NCBI GenBank assembly: GCA_965224575.1
Contig: CBDCZQ010000001.1
Coordinates: forward strand, 62,001 to 126,000
DNA: 64,000 bases
Origin: QPIN01 sp965224575
GTDB lineage: Bacteria > Pseudomonadota > Gammaproteobacteria > Methylococcales > Methylomonadaceae
Direction of reading: 5' to 3'
The translations under genes and the position numbers were made by a program. Under the pieces are notes generated by a model. That model saw only the letters and a list, made by a program, of their open reading frames with translations. It searched no databases and had not been told where the DNA came from. Every line of letters begins with the position of its first letter. The first letter of the stretch is position 1. Below, piece by piece: positions 7,929 to 16,195 of the stretch.

Positions 7929-9275
7929 CTATAATTTTTCTTGGTGTCTTTCTCGATTCAATGTCTTGGCAATTCTAAAGTACTGCACTAAAGGGATATT
8001 AGAAGGACAGACATAGCTACAACAGCCACATTCAAAGCAATCATTCAGGTGATATTGATCTTCCATTACGTCATATTTACGTTTTGTTGCCAGTAACCCT
8101 AATTCTGATGGGTTTAAATTGATAGGGCAGGCTTGTAGGCACATTGAACATTTTATGCAGGGTGAAATATCTGCATCTTTGGATGATCTTTTATCTAAAA
8201 CTAAAACGGTTCCGGTACTTTTTTTAACAGGCGTATCTAAAAATCCAGCAGGAATTCCCATCATTGGCCCGCCTAAGATGAGTTCTGCCTCATTCCCGGT
8301 AAATTCAGCAAATTTTAAAATATGGCTTAGTGGTGTGCCAATAGGAACTAGGTAGTTGCCAGGCTTGTTAAGATTGTCACCGGTAATGGTGATAACACGT
8401 TCAATCATCCCTTGACTGTGAGGGAATAATTCACCTAGTGATGCTAGTGTGCCAACATTATAGATTAGTACGCCAATAGATGAGGATCGTTGTCCTGATG
8501 GAATTTCTATTCCCATTAAGGAATAAACCAATATTTTTCCTGCCCCTTGGGGGTATTTAGTCGTTACAGCTTCTACTGTGACACTACCATCTTTGGGAAG
8601 ATGTGGTTTTATCGCCTCCAAAACATTGAGTTTATTGTCTTCTATACCAATAATTGCTTTTTCTGCTCCCACTGCTTTCATCATGATGTCCATACCACGA
8701 AGCATGAATCCAATTTGTTCAAGCATAACTCTATGATCCGTTGTCATAAAGGGTTCACATTCACAGCCATTGACAATGAGGGTGTGAATTTTATGCTCTT
8801 TTGGGATGTTCATTTTTACATGTGCAGGAAAGGCGGCTCCACCTAAACCTACCAATCCAATATCTTGTACCGCTTGAATTAATTGTTTGCGTGTTAGCTG
8901 TTCAAATTCTTTGTATTCTCCTTGAATAGCAGTTTGAGAGGAGCTGAGAGCAGTATCAATAATAATCGCAGGTTCTTTTTTACCTGTTGCGGCGTTAGGA
9001 ACTAAGGTTATGGTTTTTATTGTCCCTGATACAGATGCATGTAAAGGAACAGACATAAATCCATCGGCTTTTGCGATTAATTCTCCTCGTTGTACTTGTT
9101 GCCCAGGATGTACAATTGAAAGTGAAGGTTTTCCCACACTTTGGGATAACGGGAGTGTTAATTGCTCGGCAAAAGGAAGGCGACGAGTTTCGTGATCGTG
9201 CGTTTCTTCTTTAAACCCTTCTGGGTGTATACCATGTGAGAATGTGTTTTTGCGAAAAAAATTGAATAAATTCAT
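7929..9275 (-). CDS. rnfC: RnfC-like electron transport complex subunit C
   Basis: A 448-residue protein with the Rnf/Nqr C-subunit layout: an N-terminal barrel-sandwich part, a central NADH/FMN-binding region (GLVGLGGAAFPAHVK, LIVNGCECEPFMTTD) and two C-terminal 4Fe-4S motifs (CIKCSMCLQACP and CFECGCCSYVCP). In the Rnf complex this peripheral subunit takes electrons from NADH and passes them to the membrane partners. rnfA/B should precede it and rnfD/G/E follow it. None is present: upstream is repeat-rich non-coding DNA and downstream is the CRISPR array. It is therefore an orphan, or the operon was split by the CRISPR locus. Confidence 0.9.
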   Translation of the reverse strand: MNLFNFFRKNTFSHGIHPEGFKEETHDHETRRLPFAEQLTLPLSQSVGKPSLSIVHPGQQVQRGELIAKADGFMSVPLHASVSGTIKTITLVPNAATGKKEPAIIIDTALSSSQTAIQGEYKEFEQLTRKQLIQAVQDIGLVGLGGAAFPAHVKMNIPKEHKIHTLIVNGCECEPFMTTDHRVMLEQIGFMLRGMDIMMKAVGAEKAIIGIEDNKLNVLEAIKPHLPKDGSVTVEAVTTKYPQGAGKILVYSLMGIEIPSGQRSSSIGVLIYNVGTLASLGELFPHSQGMIERVITITGDNLNKPGNYLVPIGTPLSHILKFAEFTGNEAELILGGPMMGIPAGFLDTPVKKSTGTVLVLDKRSSKDADISPCIKCSMCLQACPINLNPSELGLLATKRKYDVMEDQYHLNDCFECGCCSYVCPSNIPLVQYFRIAKTLNRERHQEKL

Positions 9276-9350
9276 CTGAATTAAAGCTTTGATTTTACCT
9301 ATTGCAAATAAATCTTATTCAAATGCCAGAGTATTGGGGTACCAACTATT

Positions 9351-9437
9351 GTAGGTTGGGCTGCCGTCTCTTTGGTAACCCAACAATAAAATCTGACAAA
9401 TGTTGGGTTAACGAAAAGAGCCGTTAGCCCAACCTAC
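9351..9437. repeat. GTAGGTTGGG palindromic repeat, copy 1
   Basis: Begins GTAGGTTGGGCTGCCGTC and ends TTAGCCCAACCTAC, forming a long imperfect palindrome of about 87 bp with CCCAACA/TGTTGGG near the centre. A second full copy lies at 38825-38909, and shorter derivatives occur at 42112-42150 and 43924-43960. This looks like a dispersed REP/MITE-type family. Confidence 0.85.
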
Positions 9438-9563
9438 TTATTTACATTTAATTATTTATTATTTGCATCTTTTACAGTAATCTCTAGCATATCACTAACA
9501 AGTAGTTCTGAGCTTAAGTATTTTTTCTCTTTATATCCCCGTCGATATATAAAGATACATAAG

Positions 9564-9703
9564 AGCATCTCTAATAATTGCCTTTTTGTCCGATTTCGTC
9601 GTTGGATAATTTTCTGCGACCCTCATGTATTCTATATACACTGTGGTTCTCGAAAATTATCCGCCTTGAAATCGAATAAAAATTCGAATCATTAGAGGTG
9701 GCT
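9564..9703. repeat. Imperfect inverted repeat, MITE-like
   Basis: The outer arms AGCATCTCTAAT and ATTAGAGGTGGCT pair imperfectly. Further in, GGATAATTTTC and GAAAATTATCC, and GATTTC and GAAATC, also pair, so the whole 140 bp folds on itself. It carries no ORF. No second copy was noticed in this window. Confidence 0.55.
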
Positions 9704-9822
9704 ATAAACTATTGTGGAATCAATGTTTAGTACTATAAGGATTGATCCAGTTGATTAGCTTTGTCTTGACATTTTATAAAAATTTAATTTGACCAAAAAA
9801 TATAAACGTCTAGAATAATCAC

Positions 9823-9915
9823 ATGGAACAACAATCCCCCCAACAAATTTTAAAAGGCCTCTGGCTATGCAAATTATTATCTTTTTTGCGTGGCCTGGCT
9901 TTGGTATATTTATAA
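9823..9915 (+). CDS. Possible 30-residue leader peptide upstream of EamA gene
   Basis: A short ORF starting MEQQSPQQILKGLWLCKLLS and ending GLALVYL, then TAA. It is rich in leucine codons (nine of thirty) with one Trp. Seven bases after its stop comes a 14-bp perfect stem, followed by the EamA transporter gene. A short peptide, hairpin and structural gene in this order is the arrangement of a transcription attenuator. There is no clear ribosome site, and a -10-like TAGAAT (9811-9816) lies only 7 bases upstream, so it might be translated leaderless. Expression is not proven. Confidence 0.35.
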   Translation: MEQQSPQQILKGLWLCKLLSFLRGLALVYL

Positions 9916-9922
9916 TTCAATT

Positions 9923-9967
9923 AACCCTAAGCAGCCCGCGGATCTTGTTCCGGCTGCTTAGGGTTTT
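9923..9967 (+). terminator. Strong hairpin (attenuator or terminator) before EamA gene
   Basis: AACCCTAAGCAGCC (9923-9936) pairs perfectly with GGCTGCTTAGGGTT (9952-9965) around a 15-base loop, followed by TT then C. The 14-bp stem lies between the short leader ORF and the transporter ribosome site at 9995-10000. It could end transcription from the left or regulate readthrough into the transporter. The T-tract is short (four T), so termination may be partial. Confidence 0.6.
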
Positions 9968-10006
9968 CATTCAACAAGATTCGTTATTTTTTAATAGGAG
10001 AATCTT

Positions 10007-10927
10007 GTGCAACACCAGTCTTTATCATCAGAAAATAAGCGAAATTTATTAGTTGGCAGTAGTTATGTCTTAATTGCTGCTATTGGTTTCTCAGCTAAAG
10101 CTGTGATTATTAAACTCGCTTATGGATATGGAGCTCAAGTTGATGCGATTACTTTAATGGCATTACGCATGTTAATGGCTTTACCGGTTTTTTTATGGGT
10201 AGGTTTTTGGCAGGGTAAAAAGAAAGGTCAAATATTTACTTTAAAAGATCTGTTAAGAGTTTTTATATTGGGTGGTTTAGGCTATTACTTGGCAAGTTTT
10301 CTTGATTTTACTGGTTTACAGTTTATCTCAGCTGGGCTAGAGAGGGTGATTTTATTTTTATATCCTACTTTTGTAGTGTTACTTTCTGCTGTGATTTTTA
10401 GACGGCCTATTACTCTACGAGAGGTGATGGCATTATTGTTAAGTTATGCTGGAATGATATGGGTATTTCAGGAAAATATGCAGCAGGGGTCTAGTGATGT
10501 ACTTAAAGGCTCGGTTTTGGTTTTATTGAGTGCTATCAGTTTTGCATTATTTTTAATGGGGAGTGGCATGATGGTAAAACGGATTGGTTCGGGACGTTTT
10601 ACTGCTTATTCAATGACAGTAGCTTGTATTGCTACCTTGGTGCATTTTGCTAGTGTCCATGATTTTACGTTGTTGAAATTACCAAGACAAGTCTACTATT
10701 TAGCTGCATTGATGGCATTATTTTCTACCGTAATACCTGCTTTTTTAATGAATGCTGGGATTCAGCGAATAGGCTCAGGCACTGCTTCTATGATTAGTTC
10801 AGTGGGGCCAATTGGAACGTTAATATTAGCTTATATTTTTTTAGGTGAGGAACTATCTTCAGCTCAGATTATTGGAACATTTTTAGTTTTGACGGGTGTT
10901 TTTATAGCAAGTCGAGCAAAGTCATAA
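10007..10927 (+). CDS. EamA-family (drug/metabolite transporter) inner-membrane permease
   Basis: A 306-residue, very hydrophobic protein with about ten membrane spans and two EamA repeats (residues about 15-140 and 155-300). Motifs such as GLGYYLASFLDFTGLQFISA and AFLMNAGIQRIGSGTASMIS are typical of DMT exporters. The substrate is unknown; relatives export amino acids or metabolites. The GTG start is chosen because TAGGAG (9995-10000) lies 6 bases upstream. The preceding leader ORF and hairpin suggest regulated expression. There is no co-transcribed neighbour: a MITE follows 13 bases after the stop. Confidence 0.88.
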   Translation: MQHQSLSSENKRNLLVGSSYVLIAAIGFSAKAVIIKLAYGYGAQVDAITLMALRMLMALPVFLWVGFWQGKKKGQIFTLKDLLRVFILGGLGYYLASFLDFTGLQFISAGLERVILFLYPTFVVLLSAVIFRRPITLREVMALLLSYAGMIWVFQENMQQGSSDVLKGSVLVLLSAISFALFLMGSGMMVKRIGSGRFTAYSMTVACIATLVHFASVHDFTLLKLPRQVYYLAALMALFSTVIPAFLMNAGIQRIGSGTASMISSVGPIGTLILAYIFLGEELSSAQIIGTFLVLTGVFIASRAKS

Positions 10928-10940
10928 ATTTTGAGATTAT

Positions 10941-11105
10941 TTAAGGAATCTCTGATTAAGTTGATTAGAATTTAGTGCAGAAAAAAACCGTCGCTATTTT
11001 TCACGAAGTGAGACGTAATAGTCACTCTATTACACCGATCTTCGTGGAAAATATCGACAGTTTTAGCAAGCTAAAAATAATTGGACTTGATCAGAGGTTC
11101 TTTAA
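10941..11105. repeat. MITE-like element, TTAA-bounded, copy 1
   Basis: About 165 bp with terminal inverted repeats near AAGGAATCTCTGATTAAGT and ACTTGATCAGAGGTTCTTT, bounded by TTAA on both sides. A nearly identical copy lies at 40957-41120. The interior has a paired TTTTTCACGAAGTGAGAC and TCTTCGTGGAAAATATC. There is no ORF. Small size, terminal repeats and dispersed copies fit a non-autonomous mobile element. Confidence 0.88.
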
Positions 11106-11224
11106 GTAGCTTGATCACTTGTTTTATTTGTTATTTTTTTTGCATTATATTTCGTCATGAGCATAAATATAAGTATGCTTAAAGAAACAAAGACAGTTGA
11201 TATGATGTATATATTTTTTAACAT
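11102..11224 (-). CDS. Small 40-residue single-pass membrane protein (hypothetical)
   Basis: A short minus-strand ORF, starting MLKNIYIISTVFVSLSILIF, with one hydrophobic span (residues about 4-24) followed by a basic, polar tail. AAGGAG precedes the ATG at ideal spacing (5'-AAGGAGATTGTC-ATG), the strongest ribosome site in this region. Its last codons run into the right end of the MITE at 10941-11105. I do not recognise it. The good ribosome site and clean hydrophobic/polar pattern favour a real small membrane protein, but 40 residues can arise by chance. Confidence 0.45.
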   Translation of the reverse strand: MLKNIYIISTVFVSLSILIFMLMTKYNAKKITNKTSDQAT

Positions 11225-11587
11225 GACAATCTCCTTCATTTTTATTAACTTTTAAAAAACCTAAAATAAGATTTATTATTGTTTTTGTCGGAATAAAACA
11301 ATCAAAGCTTTTTTACATGGTTCCATTGTATAAATTAAAAAAATAAAAAAATGTTAAATTTTAACCAAAAAGTAGTGAATTAATTACCTTTTTAGGTAAT
11401 CACTATTTTTTATATTCATCAGAAAAGAGAGTTACTGGCTCTAAAAACCTATACCTCCAAACTCAGAAATTTCACCGGGCTTCTAGAGCTCAACTATCAT
11501 AGAGATAAGCGATAAAATTAGCTTCTTTCAACTTTTTCTGAAAGAATTAGATTTATATCAGGCAAAAAAAACAACAAGTAAGAAAAA
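11225..11587. other. AT-rich non-coding gap before mnmH
   Basis: I see no gene here. The stretch is AT-rich and should hold the divergent promoters of the small ORF on the left and mnmH on the right. AGGTAATTAATTCACTAC-like and AGTAGTGAATTAATTACCT sequences occur around 11370-11405, with a short inverted repeat (AGTAGTGA…TCACTA). Confidence 0.4.
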
Positions 11588-12700
11588 ATGATAAGACAAG
11601 ATACGGACGACTATCAAAATATTTTTTTACAAAACACTCCAATCATGGATGTCCGGGCACCTATTGAATTTAATAAAGGGGCTTTTCCTAATAGTCAAAA
11701 TATCCCTCTTTTAAATGATCAGCAACGTGAAGTCGTTGGTACTTGTTACAAGCATGAGGGACAAGATGCTGCTATTTCTATAGGATTAAAGCTGGCTATT
11801 CCCGAGATTAGACAACAGCGGATGACGCAATGGCAGCAATTTATAAAAAATCATCCACAAGGCTATCTCTATTGTTTTCGTGGTGGATTACGTTCACGCA
11901 CTACACAATCCTGGTTGAAAGAGCAGGGAGTTGACTACCCACTAATAAGCGGTGGATACAAAGCTATGCGGACTTATTTGTTGGAACAGCTGGATGTTAG
12001 CTTACAACAGATTCCTTTTGTAATGCTCAGTGGCTATACTGGAGCTGGAAAAACACGTGTATTACAGAAAACTCAATATCATATTGATCTGGAAGGACTA
12101 GCTAATCACAGGGGGTCTGCATTTGGGCATAATGTTCAAGACTTTCAACCGACCCAAATTAATTGGGAAAATCAATTATCAATTGCTTGCCTCAAGTATC
12201 GACATCAGCTTCCAGAGTCTGGATTGTTATTGGAAGATGAAGGAAAAAGAATAGGGCGTAACATTATGCCAGAAGGATTCAACGAAAAAATGACACAATC
12301 ATCGTATATTTTTCTTGAGAGAGAATTAGAACAACGTGTTGCTATCATTCGTGAAGATTATATTACAACAAGTTGGCCGCTTTATCAGCAACAATATCAA
12401 GAGACTGCAGATGAAAAATTTTCCTCTTTTGTATTGGATAATCTAACGCGGATAAAAAAACGTCTGGGTGGTATTCGTTATCAAAAAATAAATAGCTCTT
12501 TTACTTTGGCGCTGGATCATTTATTCGCAACCGGAGATAGTGCTTTATTTGAAGAGGGAATTTATCTGTTATTAGTAGAGTACTATGACCCAATGTACCA
12601 ATATCAATTACAAAAAAAACAGTCCAAAATTTTATTTCGCGGAACTGAGCCTGAAATTCTGGCTTGGGTTGATGAACATCTAAAAATGATGACATTATGA
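11588..12700 (+). CDS. mnmH: tRNA 2-selenouridine synthase
   Basis: A 370-residue MnmH/SelU (YbbB). The N-terminal rhodanese domain has the active-site Cys96 in YCFRGGLRS. The C-terminal P-loop domain has GYTGAGKT at 149-156. The enzyme replaces sulfur with selenium in mnm5s2U at the tRNA wobble position, via a geranylated intermediate, using selenophosphate. Its stop overlaps the start of the selD fusion gene (ATGA at 12697-12700), so the selenium donor and acceptor enzymes are translationally coupled. The length is normal. Confidence 0.95.
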   Translation: MIRQDTDDYQNIFLQNTPIMDVRAPIEFNKGAFPNSQNIPLLNDQQREVVGTCYKHEGQDAAISIGLKLAIPEIRQQRMTQWQQFIKNHPQGYLYCFRGGLRSRTTQSWLKEQGVDYPLISGGYKAMRTYLLEQLDVSLQQIPFVMLSGYTGAGKTRVLQKTQYHIDLEGLANHRGSAFGHNVQDFQPTQINWENQLSIACLKYRHQLPESGLLLEDEGKRIGRNIMPEGFNEKMTQSSYIFLERELEQRVAIIREDYITTSWPLYQQQYQETADEKFSSFVLDNLTRIKKRLGGIRYQKINSSFTLALDHLFATGDSALFEEGIYLLLVEYYDPMYQYQLQKKQSKILFRGTEPEILAWVDEHLKMMTL

Positions 12701-14901
12701 ATGAAGCACCTATATTTAAGGATCTTGTATTAGTAGGGGGCGGACATAGTCATGCACTTGTTTTACGCAAATGGGCAATGAATCCACTTCCTGGTGTGCG
12801 AATTACGCTGATTAGTCCACAGGCAATGACACCTTATTCCGGGATGCTTCCTGGATTAATTGCAGGGCACTATAGTTTTGCAGAAACGCATATTGACTTA
12901 GTCAAGCTGTCATTGTGGGCAAATATCCGTTTTATTCAGGATAGTGTAACTGCGATTGATGCTGAAACTAATACTTTAAAATTAGAAAATCGTCCGGCTA
13001 TAGAGTTTGATGTGGTCTCTATTGATATTGGTTCAACACCCAATCAGCAGATTGAAGGTTCAGTAAAATTTACTATTCCTGTTAAACCGATCAGTGGTTT
13101 TTACCAACGTTGGAACCATATTCTGAAACAGGTTCAACAAAATAAAACAAAATCACTCTCAGTTGTGGGTGGAGGTGCGGGTAGTGTCGAAGTTATTATG
13201 GCTATGGCGTTTAGATTAAAGGAATTTAGTTCATCTTTACAATATCATCTAGTAACATCCTCGGATGATATTTTACCTACTTATAACCAGTCTGTTATTA
13301 AGCGAGTAAAACAACAGTTTCAAAAATATCAGATAGATATTCATACATCCAGTAGAGTTGAAAAGCTTGAACAAGGTGTGATTCATTGCAAAAATTCAGA
13401 TCCAATTTTTACCGATGAAGTTATATGGTGTACTCAGGCATCAGGTTCGTCCTGGTTAAAGCAGAGTCAGTTAGAATGTGATGATGCAGGTTTTATGGAA
13501 GTCAGGCAAACATTGCAATCACTAAATTATGATCATATTTTTGCAGCAGGGGATATAGCTAATATGGTTGCTAATCCCCGACCTAAAGCCGGTGTTTATG
13601 CGGTTAGACAGGCAGAAATTTTATTTGATAATTTACGTGCATTCTTACTTAATCAGACACTGGTTGACTATAAACCTCAGGATGGCTTTTTAAGTTTATT
13701 GGCTCTGGGTGATAAGCAAGCCACTGGGTCAAAATCCATATTTAGTTTTTCTGGTGACTGGGTTTGGCGTTGGAAAAATTCCATTGATGTTAAATTTATG
13801 GATCAATTTCATCAATTGCCTGTTTTATCTATGCTATCAGATTCAACAATTAACCCTCAACTTATTGATGATGAAGATAAAAATGAACAGAACGACCCAT
13901 TAAAACGCTGTGCAGGTTGTGGGGCAAAAGTGGGTGCAGGTATATTGCAGCAAGTACTAAATGAAGTTATGGGTGAAACTTATTACCAACCTCAGGATGC
14001 AATAAAAATTAGTAATCAAACAGAGATTATTTACCAAAGTGTTGATGCACTTAAAACACCGATTCAGGATCCGTGGTTATTTGGAAAAATAGCCGTTAAT
14101 CATGCGTTAAGTGATCTATATGCGATGAACCTTAAGCCAGAATCAGCTCAAGTAATAATTACTTTGCCTTATGCCAGTCAAAATGTACAAAAAAGACAGT
14201 TAAAGGCGTTAATGCAGGGAATTACTACACAGCTAGATAGATTGAAATGTCGTTTTTTAGGAGGACATACCTCTGAAGCTAGTGAGCTTTCTGTTGGGAT
14301 AGTGGTTAATGGCGTTCAGCAGCAACGAAACAACATATTTCATAAGCACGGTTTAAAGCCTGGAGATAAGCTGGTTTTATCTAAACCATTAGGAACAGGG
14401 TTAATACTTGCTGCTGCAATGCAAGCGGAATGTGATGGAGATATTTTTAATCAGGCGATGATTTCCATGTTGCAACCTAATGACCAGGCAGCAATGATGC
14501 TGAGTCAACTTAATGTCAAAGCATGTACAGATGTAACGGGTTTTGGTTTATTAGGACACTTAAATGAACTGTGTCTGGCGTCTAATTGTGCAGTTAGTTT
14601 AAATTTAAATGCTATTCCATTACTACCCGGTGTTGAAGCACTTGCTGAGAAAAATATTAAGAGCAGTCTTTATTCCCAAAACAGAAAAGTATTTAAAATG
14701 ATGGAATGGCCTGATTCTATTACTCAACAAGTCCGTTTTAATTTGCTATTTGACCCTCAAACATCTGGAGGGTTATTAGCTGGTATACCTGTTAAACATT
14801 TTGATGAGATTGAAGATGATTTTTATCGTCAGTTTAGTATTATTGGCGAAGTGGTGGCTTTAGATGATTCAATAGCGCGAATTAGAATTGAGGAAAGTTG
14901 A
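12697..14901 (+). CDS. selD: NADH-dehydrogenase-like oxidoreductase fused to selenophosphate synthetase
   Basis: A 734-residue two-domain protein. Residues 1-380 are an FAD/NAD(P)-dependent oxidoreductase: VLVGGGHSHALVLR at the N-terminus, VVGGGAGSVEV for the second dinucleotide fold, and AAGDIANM near the FAD end. Residues about 400-734 are SelD, which makes selenophosphate from selenide and ATP, with RCAGCGAKVGAGIL (Cys405, Cys408), LGGHTSEASEL and DVTGFGLLGH. This natural fusion is known in several bacteria. The oxidoreductase half may supply reduced selenium to SelD (inference). It is coupled to mnmH; no selA or selB is present here, pointing to selenouridine use. Confidence 0.94.
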   Translation: MNEAPIFKDLVLVGGGHSHALVLRKWAMNPLPGVRITLISPQAMTPYSGMLPGLIAGHYSFAETHIDLVKLSLWANIRFIQDSVTAIDAETNTLKLENRPAIEFDVVSIDIGSTPNQQIEGSVKFTIPVKPISGFYQRWNHILKQVQQNKTKSLSVVGGGAGSVEVIMAMAFRLKEFSSSLQYHLVTSSDDILPTYNQSVIKRVKQQFQKYQIDIHTSSRVEKLEQGVIHCKNSDPIFTDEVIWCTQASGSSWLKQSQLECDDAGFMEVRQTLQSLNYDHIFAAGDIANMVANPRPKAGVYAVRQAEILFDNLRAFLLNQTLVDYKPQDGFLSLLALGDKQATGSKSIFSFSGDWVWRWKNSIDVKFMDQFHQLPVLSMLSDSTINPQLIDDEDKNEQNDPLKRCAGCGAKVGAGILQQVLNEVMGETYYQPQDAIKISNQTEIIYQSVDALKTPIQDPWLFGKIAVNHALSDLYAMNLKPESAQVIITLPYASQNVQKRQLKALMQGITTQLDRLKCRFLGGHTSEASELSVGIVVNGVQQQRNNIFHKHGLKPGDKLVLSKPLGTGLILAAAMQAECDGDIFNQAMISMLQPNDQAAMMLSQLNVKACTDVTGFGLLGHLNELCLASNCAVSLNLNAIPLLPGVEALAEKNIKSSLYSQNRKVFKMMEWPDSITQQVRFNLLFDPQTSGGLLAGIPVKHFDEIEDDFYRQFSIIGEVVALDDSIARIRIEES

Positions 14902-14977
14902 TTAAAAGCAAATTCTGTTGAAATTATAATACATAGTTTATGTTATAGAATCTCTAGTTATCAAATTTAAAATAATT

Positions 14978-15886
14978 GTGTCAGCCTTCTCTCAACTTTC
15001 AAAATATATATATCTTCCTAAATCATCGTATGATCTATCACAAGCCCAACGCTTGTTTCATGGAAGAGGACATGCTTATAAAAACTTAGAGCATATTACA
15101 GTGGACTGGCTGCCACCGGTGATTTTGATTACTTTGTTTTCACCTGAGCCACTTATAGATATTGAAGGTTTTGCCGATTGGTTATTATTAGAGTTGCTCT
15201 CTTGCCAAAGTATCCAGCTTCAGCATCGTTATGAGTTATCAGGAGATTTTGATGTTATCCGTGGGGATGCTATTCAGCAATTTTCTATTCAACAAGATGA
15301 TTTAAAATTTAATATACGTTTGGGTCAAACACGTAATACGGGTTTATTTCTGGATATGCAAAATGGGCGAAGGTGGGTGCAGAAAAATAGTAAGGGTAAG
15401 CGAGTACTTAATTTATTTGCTTATACTTGTGGGTTTTCTGTTGCGGCTCAAGCGGGTAGGGCAATGTCTATTTTGAATGTGGATATAAGTCGAACTTCTC
15501 TTAATGCTGGGCGAGAAAATCATCGATTAAACGAGCAGGCGCTTGATCAAGTGAAATTTGAAAAGCTAAATATCTTTAAATCGTTTAGTCGGTTTAAAAA
15601 ACGAGGGCCATTTGATTTTTTAATTTGTGATCCCCCTACTTTTCAAAAGGGAAGTGTCGATATTGCTCGGGATTATCCCAAGATAATACGTAGACTTGAT
15701 GAGTTTATGGAAATTAAGAGTACTTTATTATTATGTTTAAATTCGCCTGAATTAGGGCGTGATTTTTTAATTCAACAGATGGCTGAATTAGCACCACGAT
15801 ATATGCTGATAGATGAAGTTAATCCTCCAGAAGTTTATGTTGAGGCTGAGGGTAAAGGATTAACTACCTTGTGTTTTCAGGCTTAG
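14978..15886 (+). CDS. Class I SAM-dependent methyltransferase, RlmI/RlmK-like
   Basis: A 302-residue protein with a C-terminal Rossmann methyltransferase fold. RNTGLFLDMQNGRRWVQ precedes the SAM motif VLNLFAYTCGFSVAAQ, and CDPPTFQKGS is the DPP[TS]FxxG catalytic loop of the RlmI/RlmK group of 23S rRNA methyltransferases. The PUA domain of RlmI is absent. The true target is uncertain; rRNA is most likely. I accept GTG 14978 since no closer ATG keeps the conserved N-terminus, though no good ribosome site is visible. It follows selD after 76 bp. Confidence 0.8.
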   Translation: MSAFSQLSKYIYLPKSSYDLSQAQRLFHGRGHAYKNLEHITVDWLPPVILITLFSPEPLIDIEGFADWLLLELLSCQSIQLQHRYELSGDFDVIRGDAIQQFSIQQDDLKFNIRLGQTRNTGLFLDMQNGRRWVQKNSKGKRVLNLFAYTCGFSVAAQAGRAMSILNVDISRTSLNAGRENHRLNEQALDQVKFEKLNIFKSFSRFKKRGPFDFLICDPPTFQKGSVDIARDYPKIIRRLDEFMEIKSTLLLCLNSPELGRDFLIQQMAELAPRYMLIDEVNPPEVYVEAEGKGLTTLCFQA

Positions 15887-15897
15887 ATGTTTTTTAG

Positions 15898-15962
15898 TAC
15901 ACTCGGCGTTTCATCCAGTTTTTCTTCAGCATGAGAAACAAAAGGAACGCCAGGTATACCTG
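15898..15962. repeat. 65-bp copy of the 3' end of the CoA-disulfide-reductase gene
   Basis: This 65-bp stretch matches 17950-18014 with one mismatch (C at 15904 for T). The other copy encodes the last residues of the minus-strand reductase/rhodanese gene. Here it lies alone after the methyltransferase stop. It is a relic of duplication or recombination around the intervening 2 kb (MITE plus acyltransferase). Confidence 0.85.
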
Positions 15963-15991
15963 AAGAAACTATTTAGATAAGTCTTTCTATT

Positions 15992-16150
15992 AAGTACCCA
16001 AGTAAAATTAATTTAACTTTTTACTTGTCTTTTTTACCATTTTAGACACCGAATAAATAGTTAAGTAGCCTGCTATGCGCTTATTTATTTGATGCCTAAA
16101 ATGAAAAAAATCCTGTGTAAAATTGTTAAATTAATTTTACTTGGGTACTT
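15992..16150. repeat. MITE-like palindrome with 26-bp perfect terminal inverted repeats
   Basis: The left arm 15992-16017 (AAGTACCCAAGTAAAATTAA…) and right arm 16125-16150 (…TTTTACTTGGGTACTT) are perfect 26-bp inverted repeats. The interior also pairs imperfectly (CATTTTAGACACC against GATGCCTAAAATG), so the entire 159 bp can form one long hairpin. No ORF. It occupies most of the gap between the methyltransferase and acyltransferase genes. Confidence 0.85.
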
Positions 16151-16195
16151 ACTTAACGTTAATTTAAAATAAAAGGGAAATGCTAGCCAATATTT

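Larger units (their letters stand above)
9276..9822. other. Gene-free repeat-rich gap between rnfC and the EamA leader
   Basis: No convincing gene of normal size. The region holds a GTAGGTTGGG-type palindromic repeat (9351-9437), a second imperfect inverted repeat (9564-9703) and AT-rich DNA that should contain the promoters for the divergent rnfC-like and EamA transcripts. A TTGACC (9789-9794), 16 bp, TAGAAT (9811-9816) pair lies just before the leader ORF at 9823. Confidence 0.6.
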
